40,811 nt of DNA, taken from the IMG/VR virus record IMGVR_UViG_3300045995_000350, positions 1 through 40,811 of that record; one strand, given 5' to 3'. The translations under genes and the position numbers were made by a program. The notes under the pieces are model-generated. The model saw only the letters and a list, made by a program, of their open reading frames with translations. It was not told where the DNA came from and searched no databases. Positions 17,441-23,832 of the stretch are shown piece after piece. How positions within the stretch are numbered: the stretch's first letter is position 1; the number at the start of each line of letters is the position of its first letter. The DNA comes from a virus.

Positions 17441-17894
17441 CTTTATCGCTACCGATTAATACTAAAGCTACCGGGGCATTTACATCTCCCATGTGAGTCT
17501 GCTCCAGCTTTTCTCCGTACTTTTTTGGGTTCCATTTGGCTAACAACTTGAGCCTAGTCTCAATCTGTAGTTTACGATGCCCAAGCATATCCTCTTCTTT
17601 TACTTCTTTGGAACCATCTCCTTTATACGTTGTAATCTTGCCAAGCGTATGCGTATCAGCGATACTGAGAGTTTCCTCTAGTATTGCATCCATACCAACA
17701 TCCCTCGCGCGCGTGATGGCTAAATCAAAGTTTGGATGTGCCTCACGCCAGTTATAAATGGTTACCCAAGCAAGACCATGCTCCCGACATATCTGCCGTA
17801 ATGGCTTTCCTTCGCTCAGTTCCGCACAGATTGCTTCGCCTAGTGAGATTGTATATTTTGAGCCTGAACCTTTGGGTCTACCTAGCTTTGCCAT
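17433..17894 (-). CDS. terS: Terminase small subunit
   Basis: A 153-aa DNA-binding protein. After a basic start (AKLGRPKGSGSKY) comes an HTH (GKPLRQICREHGLAWVTIYNWREAHPNF, residues 28-57), then a helical region (DAILEETLSIADT) and a C-terminal segment (KLQIETRLKLLAKWNPKKYGEKLEQ) typical of phage small terminases. It recognises viral DNA and loads the large subunit, whose gene it overlaps by eight bases. The ATG at 17892-17894 has a GGGGG site; the frame extends two codons to a TTG. The family call is firm by motif and position. Confidence 0.88.
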   Translation of the reverse strand: MAKLGRPKGSGSKYTISLGEAICAELSEGKPLRQICREHGLAWVTIYNWREAHPNFDLAITRARDVGMDAILEETLSIADTHTLGKITTYKGDGSKEVKEEDMLGHRKLQIETRLKLLAKWNPKKYGEKLEQTHMGDVNAPVALVLIGSDKDG

Positions 17895-17896
17895 AA

Positions 17897-18055
17897 TCAA
17901 GCCCCCGGACGGAAGTTATGTTTTTGCTTCGGTTGCTTTGGCTTGGGTCTGATCTCAAATATTGGGCGAAGCTGCTTGCCACCGCAGGCATGCTCTGCTG
18001 CGTAAGCGATGGCCGTGGGGTTATGGACGATGACGTCCACCTTTGGCATCTTCAT
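17897..18055 (-). CDS. Small basic protein before terminase
   Basis: A 52-aa basic protein starting MKMPKVDVIVHNPTAIAYAAEHACGG and ending in a Lys/Pro/Gln tail (RPKPKQPKQKHNF). It overlaps the previous gene by ATGA (18052-18055), has AAGGG upstream, and ends two bases before the terminase small-subunit start. The tight coupling suggests a real gene of the packaging operon. I do not recognise a family. Confidence 0.65.
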   Translation of the reverse strand: MKMPKVDVIVHNPTAIAYAAEHACGGKQLRPIFEIRPKPKQPKQKHNFRPGA

Positions 18056-18387
18056 GCCCTTGGGTCCTGGTTTTCGCGCATATACCAATGGCTCACAAAG
18101 TCCTGACATTGACCGGCGTGGGTGAATTTCATGGCTTTCTCAGGATACCGGTAATCGTACTCAGCCGGGAATAGTGTGACCATGTAGCCATCCCCAGTGG
18201 GCCGGACATTGAGTAATGCACCCTTGAGCCAGTTTTCTGGGATTGTGGGCATCTCTGGCATGATGATGAGATCGACAAGCGGCTCCAATGCGGCATGCAT
18301 GGCCCGGATGATCACGGCCAAGGGAACCAGTTTATTTGATGCGACCTCAATATTTTTGGTGTTCTTTGATCCTTTAGGCCGTGCCAT
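18052..18387 (-). CDS. Conserved-looking hypothetical protein before terminase
   Basis: A 111-aa protein: a basic ARPKGSKNTKN start, a helical segment (VPLAVIIRAMHAALEPLVDLIIM) and a C-terminal half with aromatic pairs (YMVTLFPAEYDYRYPEKAMKF). GGAGG lies upstream of ATG 18385-18387, inside the end of the GroES-like gene. The frame extends to 18444 without a suitable start. The RPKGSK start resembles small-terminase-type DNA-binding tails, but no HTH is evident. Function unknown. Confidence 0.65.
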   Translation of the reverse strand: MARPKGSKNTKNIEVASNKLVPLAVIIRAMHAALEPLVDLIIMPEMPTIPENWLKGALLNVRPTGDGYMVTLFPAEYDYRYPEKAMKFTHAGQCQDFVSHWYMRENQDPRA

Positions 18388-18829
18388 GCGATGCCTCCAA
18401 TCGTGCCGACTCAGCCGTGAGTCCCCCACACACAAACGAAACATCTTCCTCTCGGCATATCAGGTGTAGTTTGCCGCCCCAGTAGATGCTGGGAAATGAG
18501 TATCCCCGAAAATCGTAGCCCCCCAGCTCGATCACATCCCCTACTTTTACAGTGGTAGGCTGGAAAACGTCGCTTTTCCACACCTTGGTTCGCTGGCCCT
18601 TATCGCCGTTGTACCGCATTGGGTAGCACCCAGGGCCGACGGCCTTGATGATGCCTCGAAGGGGCTTTGTTTCCTCTTTGGTGATGATGATTGTGCTCAG
18701 CACAACATTAAGGGGCTCTACGATGATCTGGTCGCGCAATGGCCTGATTTTATCGTCTCCCGAAACATCCGTGTTAGATGCGTGATTCAGGGAGGCAGAA
18801 CGGCCATCGTTCGCATGTTTTATCGACAT
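18374..18829 (-). CDS. GroES-like co-chaperonin-type protein
   Basis: A 151-aa protein whose residues 27-133 follow the GroES (Cpn10) pattern: IRPLRDQIIVEP at the start, a mobile-loop-like stretch STIIITKEETKPLRGII, then KAVGPGCY, VKVGDVIELGGYDF and a closing WGGKLHLICREEDVSFV. The hydrophobic III sits where GroES has its GroEL-binding IVL. GroES is about 97 residues; this protein has extra N- and C-terminal tails and a 20-residue insertion before VKVGD. Phage co-chaperonins (T4 gp31) redirect host GroEL to fold coat protein. It lies upstream of the terminase genes. The family call is by eye. Confidence 0.7.
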   Translation of the reverse strand: MSIKHANDGRSASLNHASNTDVSGDDKIRPLRDQIIVEPLNVVLSTIIITKEETKPLRGIIKAVGPGCYPMRYNGDKGQRTKVWKSDVFQPTTVKVGDVIELGGYDFRGYSFPSIYWGGKLHLICREEDVSFVCGGLTAESARLEASHGTA

Positions 18830-18876
18830 TTTTTTGATTCTCTCTAAGTTTTTGGCGTCTTAGTACCGACTTGAAT

Positions 18877-19062
18877 TTAGTGACGTTTTCGTCCGTAATG
18901 AGGCGATTCGTCTTTCTTGGGCTCTTTCTTTTCGTCTTTTGCCGATTCTTTGTGTATTCCAAGATGATCCTCAATGCGTTTTAGGCGCTTTTCGAGTTTG
19001 TCTTCTGGCTTACCTTCTGGGTCATGCTTTATGCCACCATCATCGCCGTCTTTACCGGTCAT
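18877..19062 (-). CDS. Small highly charged protein
   Basis: A 61-aa protein made almost entirely of Lys, Glu, Asp, Gly and His, with a short helical core (PEDKLEKRLKRIEDHLG) and a basic end (YGRKRH). A GGAG site lies six bases before ATG 19060-19062. It is the first gene behind the promoter candidate at 19105-19133, at the head of the late block. No family recognised; it could be a nucleic-acid-binding or inhibitor peptide. Confidence 0.6.
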   Translation of the reverse strand: MTGKDGDDGGIKHDPEGKPEDKLEKRLKRIEDHLGIHKESAKDEKKEPKKDESPHYGRKRH

Positions 19063-19104
19063 TTTGATCTCCAATTATTTGCCAAGATGGCACTAAGTTG
19101 CGAA

Positions 19105-19133
19105 ATTTTACTGCAATTCTGAACAGCAATCAA
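19105..19133 (-). promoter_or_regulatory. Promoter candidate ahead of the GroES-like and packaging genes
   Basis: TTGATT and TAAAAT with 17 bases between them, on the minus strand. This gives four of six and five of six matches to the sigma-70 elements. It lies in the 80-base gap after the 110-aa gene, the only clear gap between the recombination genes and the packaging genes, so it may start late transcription. Confidence 0.45.
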
Positions 19134-19142
19134 TTCAATCAT

Positions 19143-19475
19143 TTATTCCCCTGTTGGAAACCACACCGCATCCAGGGCGTTTTGCCGCGGCTTAAATTCA
19201 GATCGGCCGGCCGGCTTTGGCTTTGGCTTTTTCGTTCGGCCAATGGCATCAATCAGATCTCTCCACCCATCAACGATGCTGTATTGCGCCGGAAATTTCT
19301 CTCGATTCGACGTTAGCAATCCGTGGCTTAGGGCCCGAGAGCAGTATTTGTGCGAATTCTCAAGCTGCACTCCTACCATGTGACTCAAGACCTCCCGGTA
19401 GCTGCATGGGCCGATTCTCTCGACGATCTCACAAGCCTGCCTTATGCGCTGTCCGATGGGTCGTCCTTGTTTCAT
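19143..19475 (-). CDS. Putative winged-helix-like small protein in the recombination cluster
   Basis: A 110-aa basic protein. Residues 8-60 (IGQRIRQACEIVERIGPCSYREVLSHMVGVQLENSHKYCSRALSHGLL) have the helix pattern of a winged-helix DNA-binding domain, and the C-terminus is Lys/Pro-rich (TKKPKPKPAGRSEFKPRQ). It overlaps the Ref-like nuclease gene by ATGA and has AAGGAG upstream of ATG 19473-19475. It closes the early-middle operon and could be a late regulator; that is inference. Confidence 0.6.
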   Translation of the reverse strand: MKQGRPIGQRIRQACEIVERIGPCSYREVLSHMVGVQLENSHKYCSRALSHGLLTSNREKFPAQYSIVDGWRDLIDAIGRTKKPKPKPAGRSEFKPRQNALDAVWFPTGE

Positions 19476-19750
19476 GCAAGCTCCTTGATGGTCAGCGCCA
19501 GCAATTCGGCCTGCGTCCCATATTTCACCTCGAACTGAGTTTTCCACGGATGAATGGCCGGGGCAGACTCGCCGCCAGTCTGGTGATGTGGTCCACAGAG
19601 TGCCAGCACTCGCATATGCGCCCCTAGTTTAGTTCGACCATCGATATGGTGGATTGAAACGTAGGTATTTCGAATTCCGTCTTTCAAACATGCCGCACAG
19701 CCACGGTCTGCCACCTTACTCCACCATTTCTTTTCAGCTTTTGTGGTCAT
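19472..19750 (-). CDS. Ref-like RecA-dependent nuclease (HNH type)
   Basis: A 92-aa protein with the pattern of the P1 Ref nuclease family: WWSKVADRGCAAC near the start, SIHHIDGRTKLGAH at 32-45, LCGPHHQTG at 51-59, and AIHPWKTQFEVKYGTQAELL at 65-84. The paired HH...HH residues form the metal site of this HNH fold. P1 Ref cuts DNA within RecA-bound strand-exchange structures. The gene overlaps ninB by ATGA, a coherent recombination pair. The start ATG 19748-19750 has AAGGA upstream; the longer frame to 19927 lies over ninB. Confidence 0.8.
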   Translation of the reverse strand: MTTKAEKKWWSKVADRGCAACLKDGIRNTYVSIHHIDGRTKLGAHMRVLALCGPHHQTGGESAPAIHPWKTQFEVKYGTQAELLALTIKELA

Positions 19751-20193
19751 TGCGCTATTTCCTTCGGTTCTGTCCACACAATCCCGACTTCCGACCCAAG
19801 CGCATAAAGCCATTCCACAAAGGCGCTGGCGAGCTTTTTTGGAAAACGCCGGGTCTGCCAACCAAGCGCGACAATCCCTGATCTGTCTATGCTTGGGCAC
19901 ATTTCTACTGTTCCCATGCCGTCCCACAGATCACGCAGGTCCGGGTCTTTTGCCGTGTCGCGCCGAAATTGATCCACGCAAATGCGCTTCATACTCTCGG
20001 CATCCCACTTTTTTCCGTGTAGTTCAAGCTGGCGGGAAAGATCCGATAGCATCGCGTGGTATTTCTCTTCCTGCTCTCTGGTCTTACCCGCGTCGGTAAA
20101 CGTCGCTTTGGTACCATCTGGAGCCTCCCATGCATACGCCTGGCACCGACGTCGTGCGGTTTCATGCACCAGGACGAAGGTTTTTTTACTCAT
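19747..20193 (-). CDS. ninB: NinB-like recombination mediator
   Basis: A 148-aa protein of the NinB (lambda Orf) type: a short beta start, KKWDAESMKRICVDQFRRDTAKDPDLRDLWDG in the middle, and the signature GWQTRRFPKKLASAFVEWLYALGSEVGIVWTEP at the end. Lambda Orf binds single-stranded DNA and SSB and helps load recombinase or annealing protein. The gene overlaps the 79-aa gene upstream by eight bases and the Ref-like gene downstream by ATGA. Recombination partners in the opposite arm are the likely annealing protein and the exonuclease at 30641-33119. Confidence 0.85.
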   Translation of the reverse strand: MSKKTFVLVHETARRRCQAYAWEAPDGTKATFTDAGKTREQEEKYHAMLSDLSRQLELHGKKWDAESMKRICVDQFRRDTAKDPDLRDLWDGMGTVEMCPSIDRSGIVALGWQTRRFPKKLASAFVEWLYALGSEVGIVWTEPKEIAQ

Positions 20194-20425
20194 TCTTCAC
20201 CACCTTCAGCGACAGCAGATCCACCCCGGCCTGGTCGGTCAGCGTCACGCTGTGTTCATTGTCATCAACCCAAGTCACGCCCTCCCATCCAGTTTCTATT
20301 TCGCCACCGAATGCCAGTTCATGGAGCGCGAGCCCGTAAAGCAGGTCTTTGACGCAATCCTCCCGGCGCTCGATTGGCACGGATAGCAGGTCTGAAATTA
20401 GTTTTAATCTATATTCTGTGCTCAC
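20186..20425 (-). CDS. Small acidic hypothetical protein
   Basis: A 79-aa protein: a helical N-terminal half (RLKLISDLLSVPIERREDCVKDLLYGLALHEL), then a beta half (TGWEGVTWVDDNEHSVTLTDQAGVDLLSLKVV). It starts at GTG 20423-20425, which overlaps the stop of the HNH gene as GTGA and has an AGGGGA site upstream. It ends inside ninB. Coupled on both sides, so probably real. No known family. Confidence 0.65.
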   Translation of the reverse strand: MSTEYRLKLISDLLSVPIERREDCVKDLLYGLALHELAFGGEIETGWEGVTWVDDNEHSVTLTDQAGVDLLSLKVVKNE

Positions 20426-21309
20426 AACAAAAATCCCCTGCTTTGCATAAAGTCTACTGGGTGCGTTGCTCGCTTCTGGCTATTGCAGTGCCGGCGCAAT
20501 AGTTGGATGTTGTCGTCAGTATTTGATCCACCAAGAGCCACCGGCATCTTGTGATCTAAATGGAAGTCTTTCCCTAGTGGCTTTTTACAGCAAGGGCACA
20601 AGCCCCTCTGTAACTTGAAAAGTTTGGCAGATAATCCCTTGGATAAAACCCCTCCGTTTTCACGTTTGCGGGCTTCTCGGTTTTGACCGTGGATGCGTTT
20701 GGCTTCTGGATTAGCTAGCCGCCATGCTGTGCTGGCTGCATTTGCCTTCTCTTTATTGGCCGCGTGCCAGGTGGCGTGGTTAGCTTTAGCCTTCTCTGGA
20801 TTGGCGGTATTCCATGCTGCGTTAGCTGCTTTCTTGCGCTCAGGGTTTGCTTTAGCCCATGCGGCATTAGATGCTCGTATTTTGTCGGTATTAGATTTTC
20901 GGTAGATGGCTTCAGATGCTCTGCATTTATCAATATTTTCCGCTCGATAAGCGGCAGCGTTGGCTCTTATTTTGTCGATATTTGAGACGCGATAGGCAGC
21001 TTGGGTTGTGCGTACTTTATCTAAATTTGCTGCGTAGTAGGCAACACCTTGTGCACGATATTTATCAGCGTTGGCTTTGTAGTGGGCGGCTTTTGTTACA
21101 CGGATTTTTTCGGTGTTGGTTGTGTAGTAGGCGGCGTTGGCTTCTTGCACTTTATTTTTGTTGTTCGCCCTCCATACTGCGCTGATTTCCTTATGACGCT
21201 CTGGATTTGCTACGCGCCAGGCTTCGGCGAATGCCCTTGCGCATGGCTTGCATTGCCCCCTCGGACCGCGATCAGTCTCGACTTGGCATTTTTTGCAGAA
21301 TCTAATCAT
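20422..21309 (-). CDS. HNH endonuclease with twelve 15-residue repeats
   Basis: A 295-aa protein in three parts. Residues 1-25 carry CKKCQ...CKPC, a probable zinc knuckle. Residues 29-208 are twelve repeats of exactly 15 residues, consensus AAxxxANxEKxRAxx with Tyr/His/Trp near position 3-4, predicted as an alpha-helical rod. Residues 225-285 are a classic HNH nuclease (CPCC, then DFHLDHKMPVALGG, then NIQLLRRHCNSQK). HNH proteins cut DNA and often act as homing or packaging nucleases. The repeats make a long arm between zinc knuckle and nuclease. It is the first gene behind the promoter candidate at 21398-21426. Confidence 0.85.
   Translation of the reverse strand: MIRFCKKCQVETDRGPRGQCKPCARAFAEAWRVANPERHKEISAVWRANNKNKVQEANAAYYTTNTEKIRVTKAAHYKANADKYRAQGVAYYAANLDKVRTTQAAYRVSNIDKIRANAAAYRAENIDKCRASEAIYRKSNTDKIRASNAAWAKANPERKKAANAAWNTANPEKAKANHATWHAANKEKANAASTAWRLANPEAKRIHGQNREARKRENGGVLSKGLSAKLFKLQRGLCPCCKKPLGKDFHLDHKMPVALGGSNTDDNIQLLRRHCNSQKRATHPVDFMQSRGFLL
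20686..21225 (-). repeat. 45-bp coding repeats (12 units)
   Basis: This stretch encodes residues 29-208 of the HNH protein, twelve consecutive 15-residue units with no shift in register. At DNA level the units have diverged, so the array is old and kept by selection on the protein rather than recently amplified. Confidence 0.85.
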
Positions 21310-21368
21310 TTGATACCCTCACTTGTAATTGAATTGTGTGGGTAATCTCTCTGAGTGAGCAGAGGAAA

Positions 21369-21380
21369 CGGTTGCAACCG
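21369..21380. promoter_or_regulatory. Perfect 12-bp palindrome, operator candidate
   Basis: CGGTTGCAACCG is a perfect palindrome 17 bases downstream of the -10 element at 21398-21403, in the leader of the HNH gene. It is followed on the plus strand by a second small inverted repeat at 21381-21392 (CTGT-CCCC-ACAG). The pair could be an operator or a leader hairpin. Confidence 0.5.
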
Positions 21381-21397
21381 CTGTCCCCACAGTTCCA

Positions 21398-21426
21398 ATT
21401 TTGAATATATTTTCATGAAATGTCAA
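21398..21426 (-). promoter_or_regulatory. Promoter candidate for the HNH-ninB-ref operon
   Basis: TTGACA (perfect -35) and CAAAAT (four of six) with a 17-base spacer, minus strand, about 90 bases ahead of the HNH start. The 169-base gap at 21310-21478 holds no gene; it contains this promoter, the palindromes at 21369-21392 and a leader. Confidence 0.6.
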
Positions 21427-21478
21427 CAGGTCTGAAATTTTGTTCAGGGTATAGGTATTCCCGCTCATTCAGATTCAG

Positions 21479-21685
21479 TCAAGCTTCCTTGACCACCACG
21501 TAGCGCGTGCTTGTCAGGTACACGTCATCGGAAGTCATTGCGGTGGGGTAGTCCAGGTGGCGCTCGAATGCCAGTGTGTCGGGCTCGGCCCCGCCATCAG
21601 GCAGCGTGCGGCCCTTGTCCCAAACCTGCACCAGCACCTTGTAATCGGCGGTGTCAGCATTCTCGATTCGTACTTTTTTCGTCAT
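21479..21685 (-). CDS. Small hypothetical protein
   Basis: A 68-aa protein: a beta-strand start (KKVRIENADTADYKVLVQVWDKG), a Pro/Gly turn, then HLDYPTAMTSDDVYLTSTRYVVVKEA. AAAGGA lies eight bases ahead of ATG 21683-21685, whereas an ATG three codons earlier is too close to it. The start lies inside the end of the zinc-ribbon gene. It is the last gene before the promoter gap at 21310-21478. Unknown function. Confidence 0.6.
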   Translation of the reverse strand: MTKKVRIENADTADYKVLVQVWDKGRTLPDGGAEPDTLAFERHLDYPTAMTSDDVYLTSTRYVVVKEA

Positions 21686-21845
21686 TTTCTTCATCCTTTG
21701 GTGGTAGTAATAGGTCACCTTGATCCGCCGTGACCGAGTGGCGGCGGGGACACTCAACGTGTGAGCATTCCCATATATACGTATAATCTGCTGCGTAGTG
21801 ACGTTGCGGCTTGCGCTGGCATACTGGGCACGGTTCAGGCTTCAT
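21654..21845 (-). CDS. Small zinc-ribbon protein (Lar-like appearance)
   Basis: A 63-aa protein with CPVC at residues 6-9 and CSHVEC at 27-32, giving a two-pair Cys zinc site, and an acidic tail. The CPxC start and size resemble Lar-type restriction-alleviation zinc ribbons of phages, but the spacing is not diagnostic. It overlaps the upstream gene by ATGA (21842-21845). Confidence 0.6.
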   Translation of the reverse strand: MKPEPCPVCQRKPQRHYAADYTYIWECSHVECPRRHSVTADQGDLLLPPKDEENDEKSTNREC

Positions 21846-22015
21846 TGCGTCTCCATTTTCTCAAGCCACCTCCGAAATGGCGCGGTGATGCGGTCAATTG
21901 GGGTCTGCGGCGCTACCGGCTTTGATTCTGGTATGGGCCAGGGTACGTTGTGATCGAGCTCAAACACTGGCTGGCCGGACAGTTGAAGGGATGGGGTGTC
22001 GGTGGGTTGAGTCAT
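21842..22015 (-). CDS. Small Pro/Thr-rich protein
   Basis: A 57-aa protein starting MTQPTDTPSLQLSGQPVFEL, then a Pro-rich middle and a short helix (IDRITAPFRRWLEKMETQ). ATGA overlap with the DUF1064 gene (22012-22015) and with the zinc-ribbon gene supports it. No family recognised. Confidence 0.6.
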   Translation of the reverse strand: MTQPTDTPSLQLSGQPVFELDHNVPWPIPESKPVAPQTPIDRITAPFRRWLEKMETQ

Positions 22016-22350
22016 TTGGTAATCATGATGTGAATTCCCAGTGTTGCCAGAAGCCAATGCCGTTTTGCGCGAAACAGCGGTGTTTGAACTCCCTTCACAT
22101 CCTCGCAAACGATCTTCCCGGTTGCTGTGTCAGAATAGACAAAATCAGCGACGTAACGCATGGCTGGCTTGGCTCGTTTCTCGCCTTCAAACTTGACGCT
22201 CGGCGCCAGCTCATATGCAACCTGTCGGGTTAGCCCCGCAATGTGGCCAGCCTTTTGCAGCATCACTAAATCAGCATAACGCTTGGCCTCGGCGCGAGAA
22301 TCAAAAACAATACCCGCCACCTCGGTTTTCTTAGCTCCAAATTTGTTCAT
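22012..22350 (-). CDS. DUF1064 nuclease-like protein
   Basis: A 112-aa protein with the DUF1064 pattern: KFGAKKTEVAGIVFDSRAEAKRYADL at the start, a QVAYELAP strand, then YVADFVYSDTATGKIVCEDVKG, where D-x(n)-ExK-like EDVKG and the upstream Glu resemble a PD-(D/E)XK nuclease core. Such phage proteins are thought to act in DNA recombination or resolution. It is overlapped by ATGA on both sides in the small-gene chain after the replication genes. Confidence 0.8.
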   Translation of the reverse strand: MNKFGAKKTEVAGIVFDSRAEAKRYADLVMLQKAGHIAGLTRQVAYELAPSVKFEGEKRAKPAMRYVADFVYSDTATGKIVCEDVKGVQTPLFRAKRHWLLATLGIHIMITK

Positions 22351-22532
22351 AGCACACCCCCCACCATTTCAGCAATCTGTCGCAGCACTAAGCGTGCATC
22401 GGCATTTTCAATAACCGTCCTGAAATTTCCAGAGCCAATGCGTAGATTTAGTTCATTTGCGGCTTCCAGTTGCGCTTCCAGGCGTTCGATCGTGCGCTTT
22501 AATTGGGCGACGGTTGGTTTTGCTTCGTTCAT
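22347..22532 (-). CDS. Short coiled-coil protein
   Basis: A 61-aa protein whose first half is a coiled coil (VAQLKRTIERLEAQLEAANELN), then a helical end (ARLVLRQIAEMVGG). It starts by ATGA overlap at 22529-22532 with the 38-aa membrane protein gene. The longer frame to 22673 lies over two small genes. No function assigned. Confidence 0.6.
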   Translation of the reverse strand: MNEAKPTVAQLKRTIERLEAQLEAANELNLRIGSGNFRTVIENADARLVLRQIAEMVGGVL

Positions 22533-22645
22533 CGCGCACCCCCCGCCACAATCAGCAGCGATACCGCCAGTAGTAAAAATATTGACCAAAAAATGATGAC
22601 GGCCAAGCGCAAGGGCGTGAGTAGGATTGAGATTATGGTTCTCAT
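22529..22645 (-). CDS. 38-aa single-span membrane protein
   Basis: ATG 22643-22645 to TGA 22529-22531 gives 38 residues. After MRTIISILLTPLR comes a hydrophobic span (LAVIIFWSIFLLLAVSLLIVAGG). It overlaps the gene before and the gene after by ATGA, which argues strongly for translation. Small inner-membrane proteins in phage early operons often interfere with host functions; that role is inference. Confidence 0.65.
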   Translation of the reverse strand: MRTIISILLTPLRLAVIIFWSIFLLLAVSLLIVAGGAR

Positions 22646-22800
22646 TTTTTACTCTCTTCCAATGCGGCCTCAAACTCCTTGCGCCAGAGGACTATTTCAT
22701 CAACATTGGAATAGGGGCAGGAAACAGGCCAACCTGATAAGCGGGCGACGGCATCCTGCTTCGCACGCCGGATGATTTCAGTTTGTTGGGTAGGGGTCAT
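22642..22800 (-). CDS. 52-aa hypothetical protein
   Basis: Starts at ATG 22798-22800 and ends at TGA 22642-22644, with ATGA overlaps at both ends. It is helical (TEIIRRAKQDAVARL, then NVDEIVLWRKEFEAALEES). The uninterrupted chain of overlaps makes it a probable gene despite its size. Unknown family. Confidence 0.65.
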   Translation of the reverse strand: MTPTQQTEIIRRAKQDAVARLSGWPVSCPYSNVDEIVLWRKEFEAALEESKK

Positions 22801-23093
22801 TTTGTGGCGCGATTCATTTGGGACCAGTTTTCCGCCAATACAATTTTCATCTCTGGCGTTGCTGCGATGTAAGTTTTTATTTGATCTGGAACCGTATCAC
22901 CCGGCATATCTAGCGGTTTCCACCACAGTAACTCCGATAAAATCAGAGCCGCGTCTTCTGGCGTGTCATACCAGCAGCTATCCTCAGTCATCGAGTTAAA
23001 ACACCCACAGTACCCGGCGCTATTGATGCCAACGTACACGGTTTCGCTGTCGCAAGGGGGAAGACCATCAACTTTCACATTATTCCAACGCAT
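22797..23093 (-). CDS. Hypothetical protein (DUF551-like appearance)
   Basis: A 98-aa protein. LPPCDSETVYVGINSAGYCGC followed by WYDTPEDAALILSELLWWKPL resembles the layout of short DUF551-type phage proteins (LPP...V...W..L). The helical end is IKTYIAATPEMKIVLAENW. AAAGGG lies upstream of ATG 23091-23093. The family comparison is tentative. Confidence 0.6.
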   Translation of the reverse strand: MRWNNVKVDGLPPCDSETVYVGINSAGYCGCFNSMTEDSCWYDTPEDAALILSELLWWKPLDMPGDTVPDQIKTYIAATPEMKIVLAENWSQMNRATK

Positions 23094-23111
23094 GATTGCC
23101 CTTTCATTGTT

Positions 23112-23300
23112 TTACTTCCACTCGCCATAATCCCCGGTGTTACCTTTACGGAGCTGGTCGAAGTAGTCCTTTTGCAATTGGCTACCGGGCCAACGCTTCC
23201 AGCCGTACACAAACCCTTTAAACCAGTCCAGGCCGCGCTGCCTTGTGAGGGCGAGGTATAGCCGGACTTCTGATTTATGTCTGAATTCTTCATTGTGCAT
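23112..23300 (-). CDS. Small hypothetical protein
   Basis: A 62-aa basic protein starting MHNEEFRHKSEVRLYLALTRQRGLDWFKGFVYGWKRW. ATG 23298-23300 overlaps the end of the nuclease gene by 11 bases; a TTG at 23336 would give 12 more residues but sits deeper in that gene. Its place in the coupled chain supports it. No family recognised. Confidence 0.55.
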   Translation of the reverse strand: MHNEEFRHKSEVRLYLALTRQRGLDWFKGFVYGWKRWPGSQLQKDYFDQLRKGNTGDYGEWK

Positions 23301-23832
23301 TTCCGTGTCTGCGTGAAATGTTATGCCGGTCTGCAATTTGTTTTACAAACTTGCGAGCTTTACTATTCCATTCATCGTCGCTATCAACTCCATCGCGGCA
23401 GTCTTTTCCGCTTATTCTATAGACGGTCCAGCCAATATTTTGCAACTTTGTATCGCGGGCTTCATCTTTGGCTTTGTCGCAGTGGAATGCTACGCCATCA
23501 CATTCAATTGCAACCATCGCTACGGGATTGGCAAAATCGACAAAGAACCCTGCTATGGGGTATTGCGGATACAGCACAAGATCAAGGGCACGTATGTCAT
23601 TCCACAACCAACTTTCAATCGGAGTAAACAGCGCAACCCAATTTATTTCGTATGGGTCAATTCCCCACTCTGCTTTGCCCGCTTCTTTGATTTCAGGAAG
23701 CGCCAACCGATAGAAATCGCGCAAGGCGTTGAATCTGTTTTTTAGGTCCGCTCCAACAATCAAAGGCAATAATCCAGAACGCTTCGCGGAGTTTTCAAAA
23801 GACTTAACAACTGACGCCATTAAATCTTTCAT
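23290..23832 (-). CDS. PD-(D/E)XK-like endonuclease (Vsr/DUF559 type)
   Basis: A 180-aa protein. Residues 90-145 read FFVDFANPVAMVAIECDGVAFHCDKAKDEARDTKLQNIGWTVYRISGKD: an Asp, then an I-E-C-D-G strand, then a strand ending in YRISG, as in the Vsr/DUF559 nuclease fold. Those enzymes nick or cut DNA. The N-terminal 85 residues are helical. It starts by ATGA overlap with the helicase gene, so it probably works with replication or recombination. Exact activity is unknown. Confidence 0.7.
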   Translation of the reverse strand: MKDLMASVVKSFENSAKRSGLLPLIVGADLKNRFNALRDFYRLALPEIKEAGKAEWGIDPYEINWVALFTPIESWLWNDIRALDLVLYPQYPIAGFFVDFANPVAMVAIECDGVAFHCDKAKDEARDTKLQNIGWTVYRISGKDCRDGVDSDDEWNSKARKFVKQIADRHNISRRHGNAQ

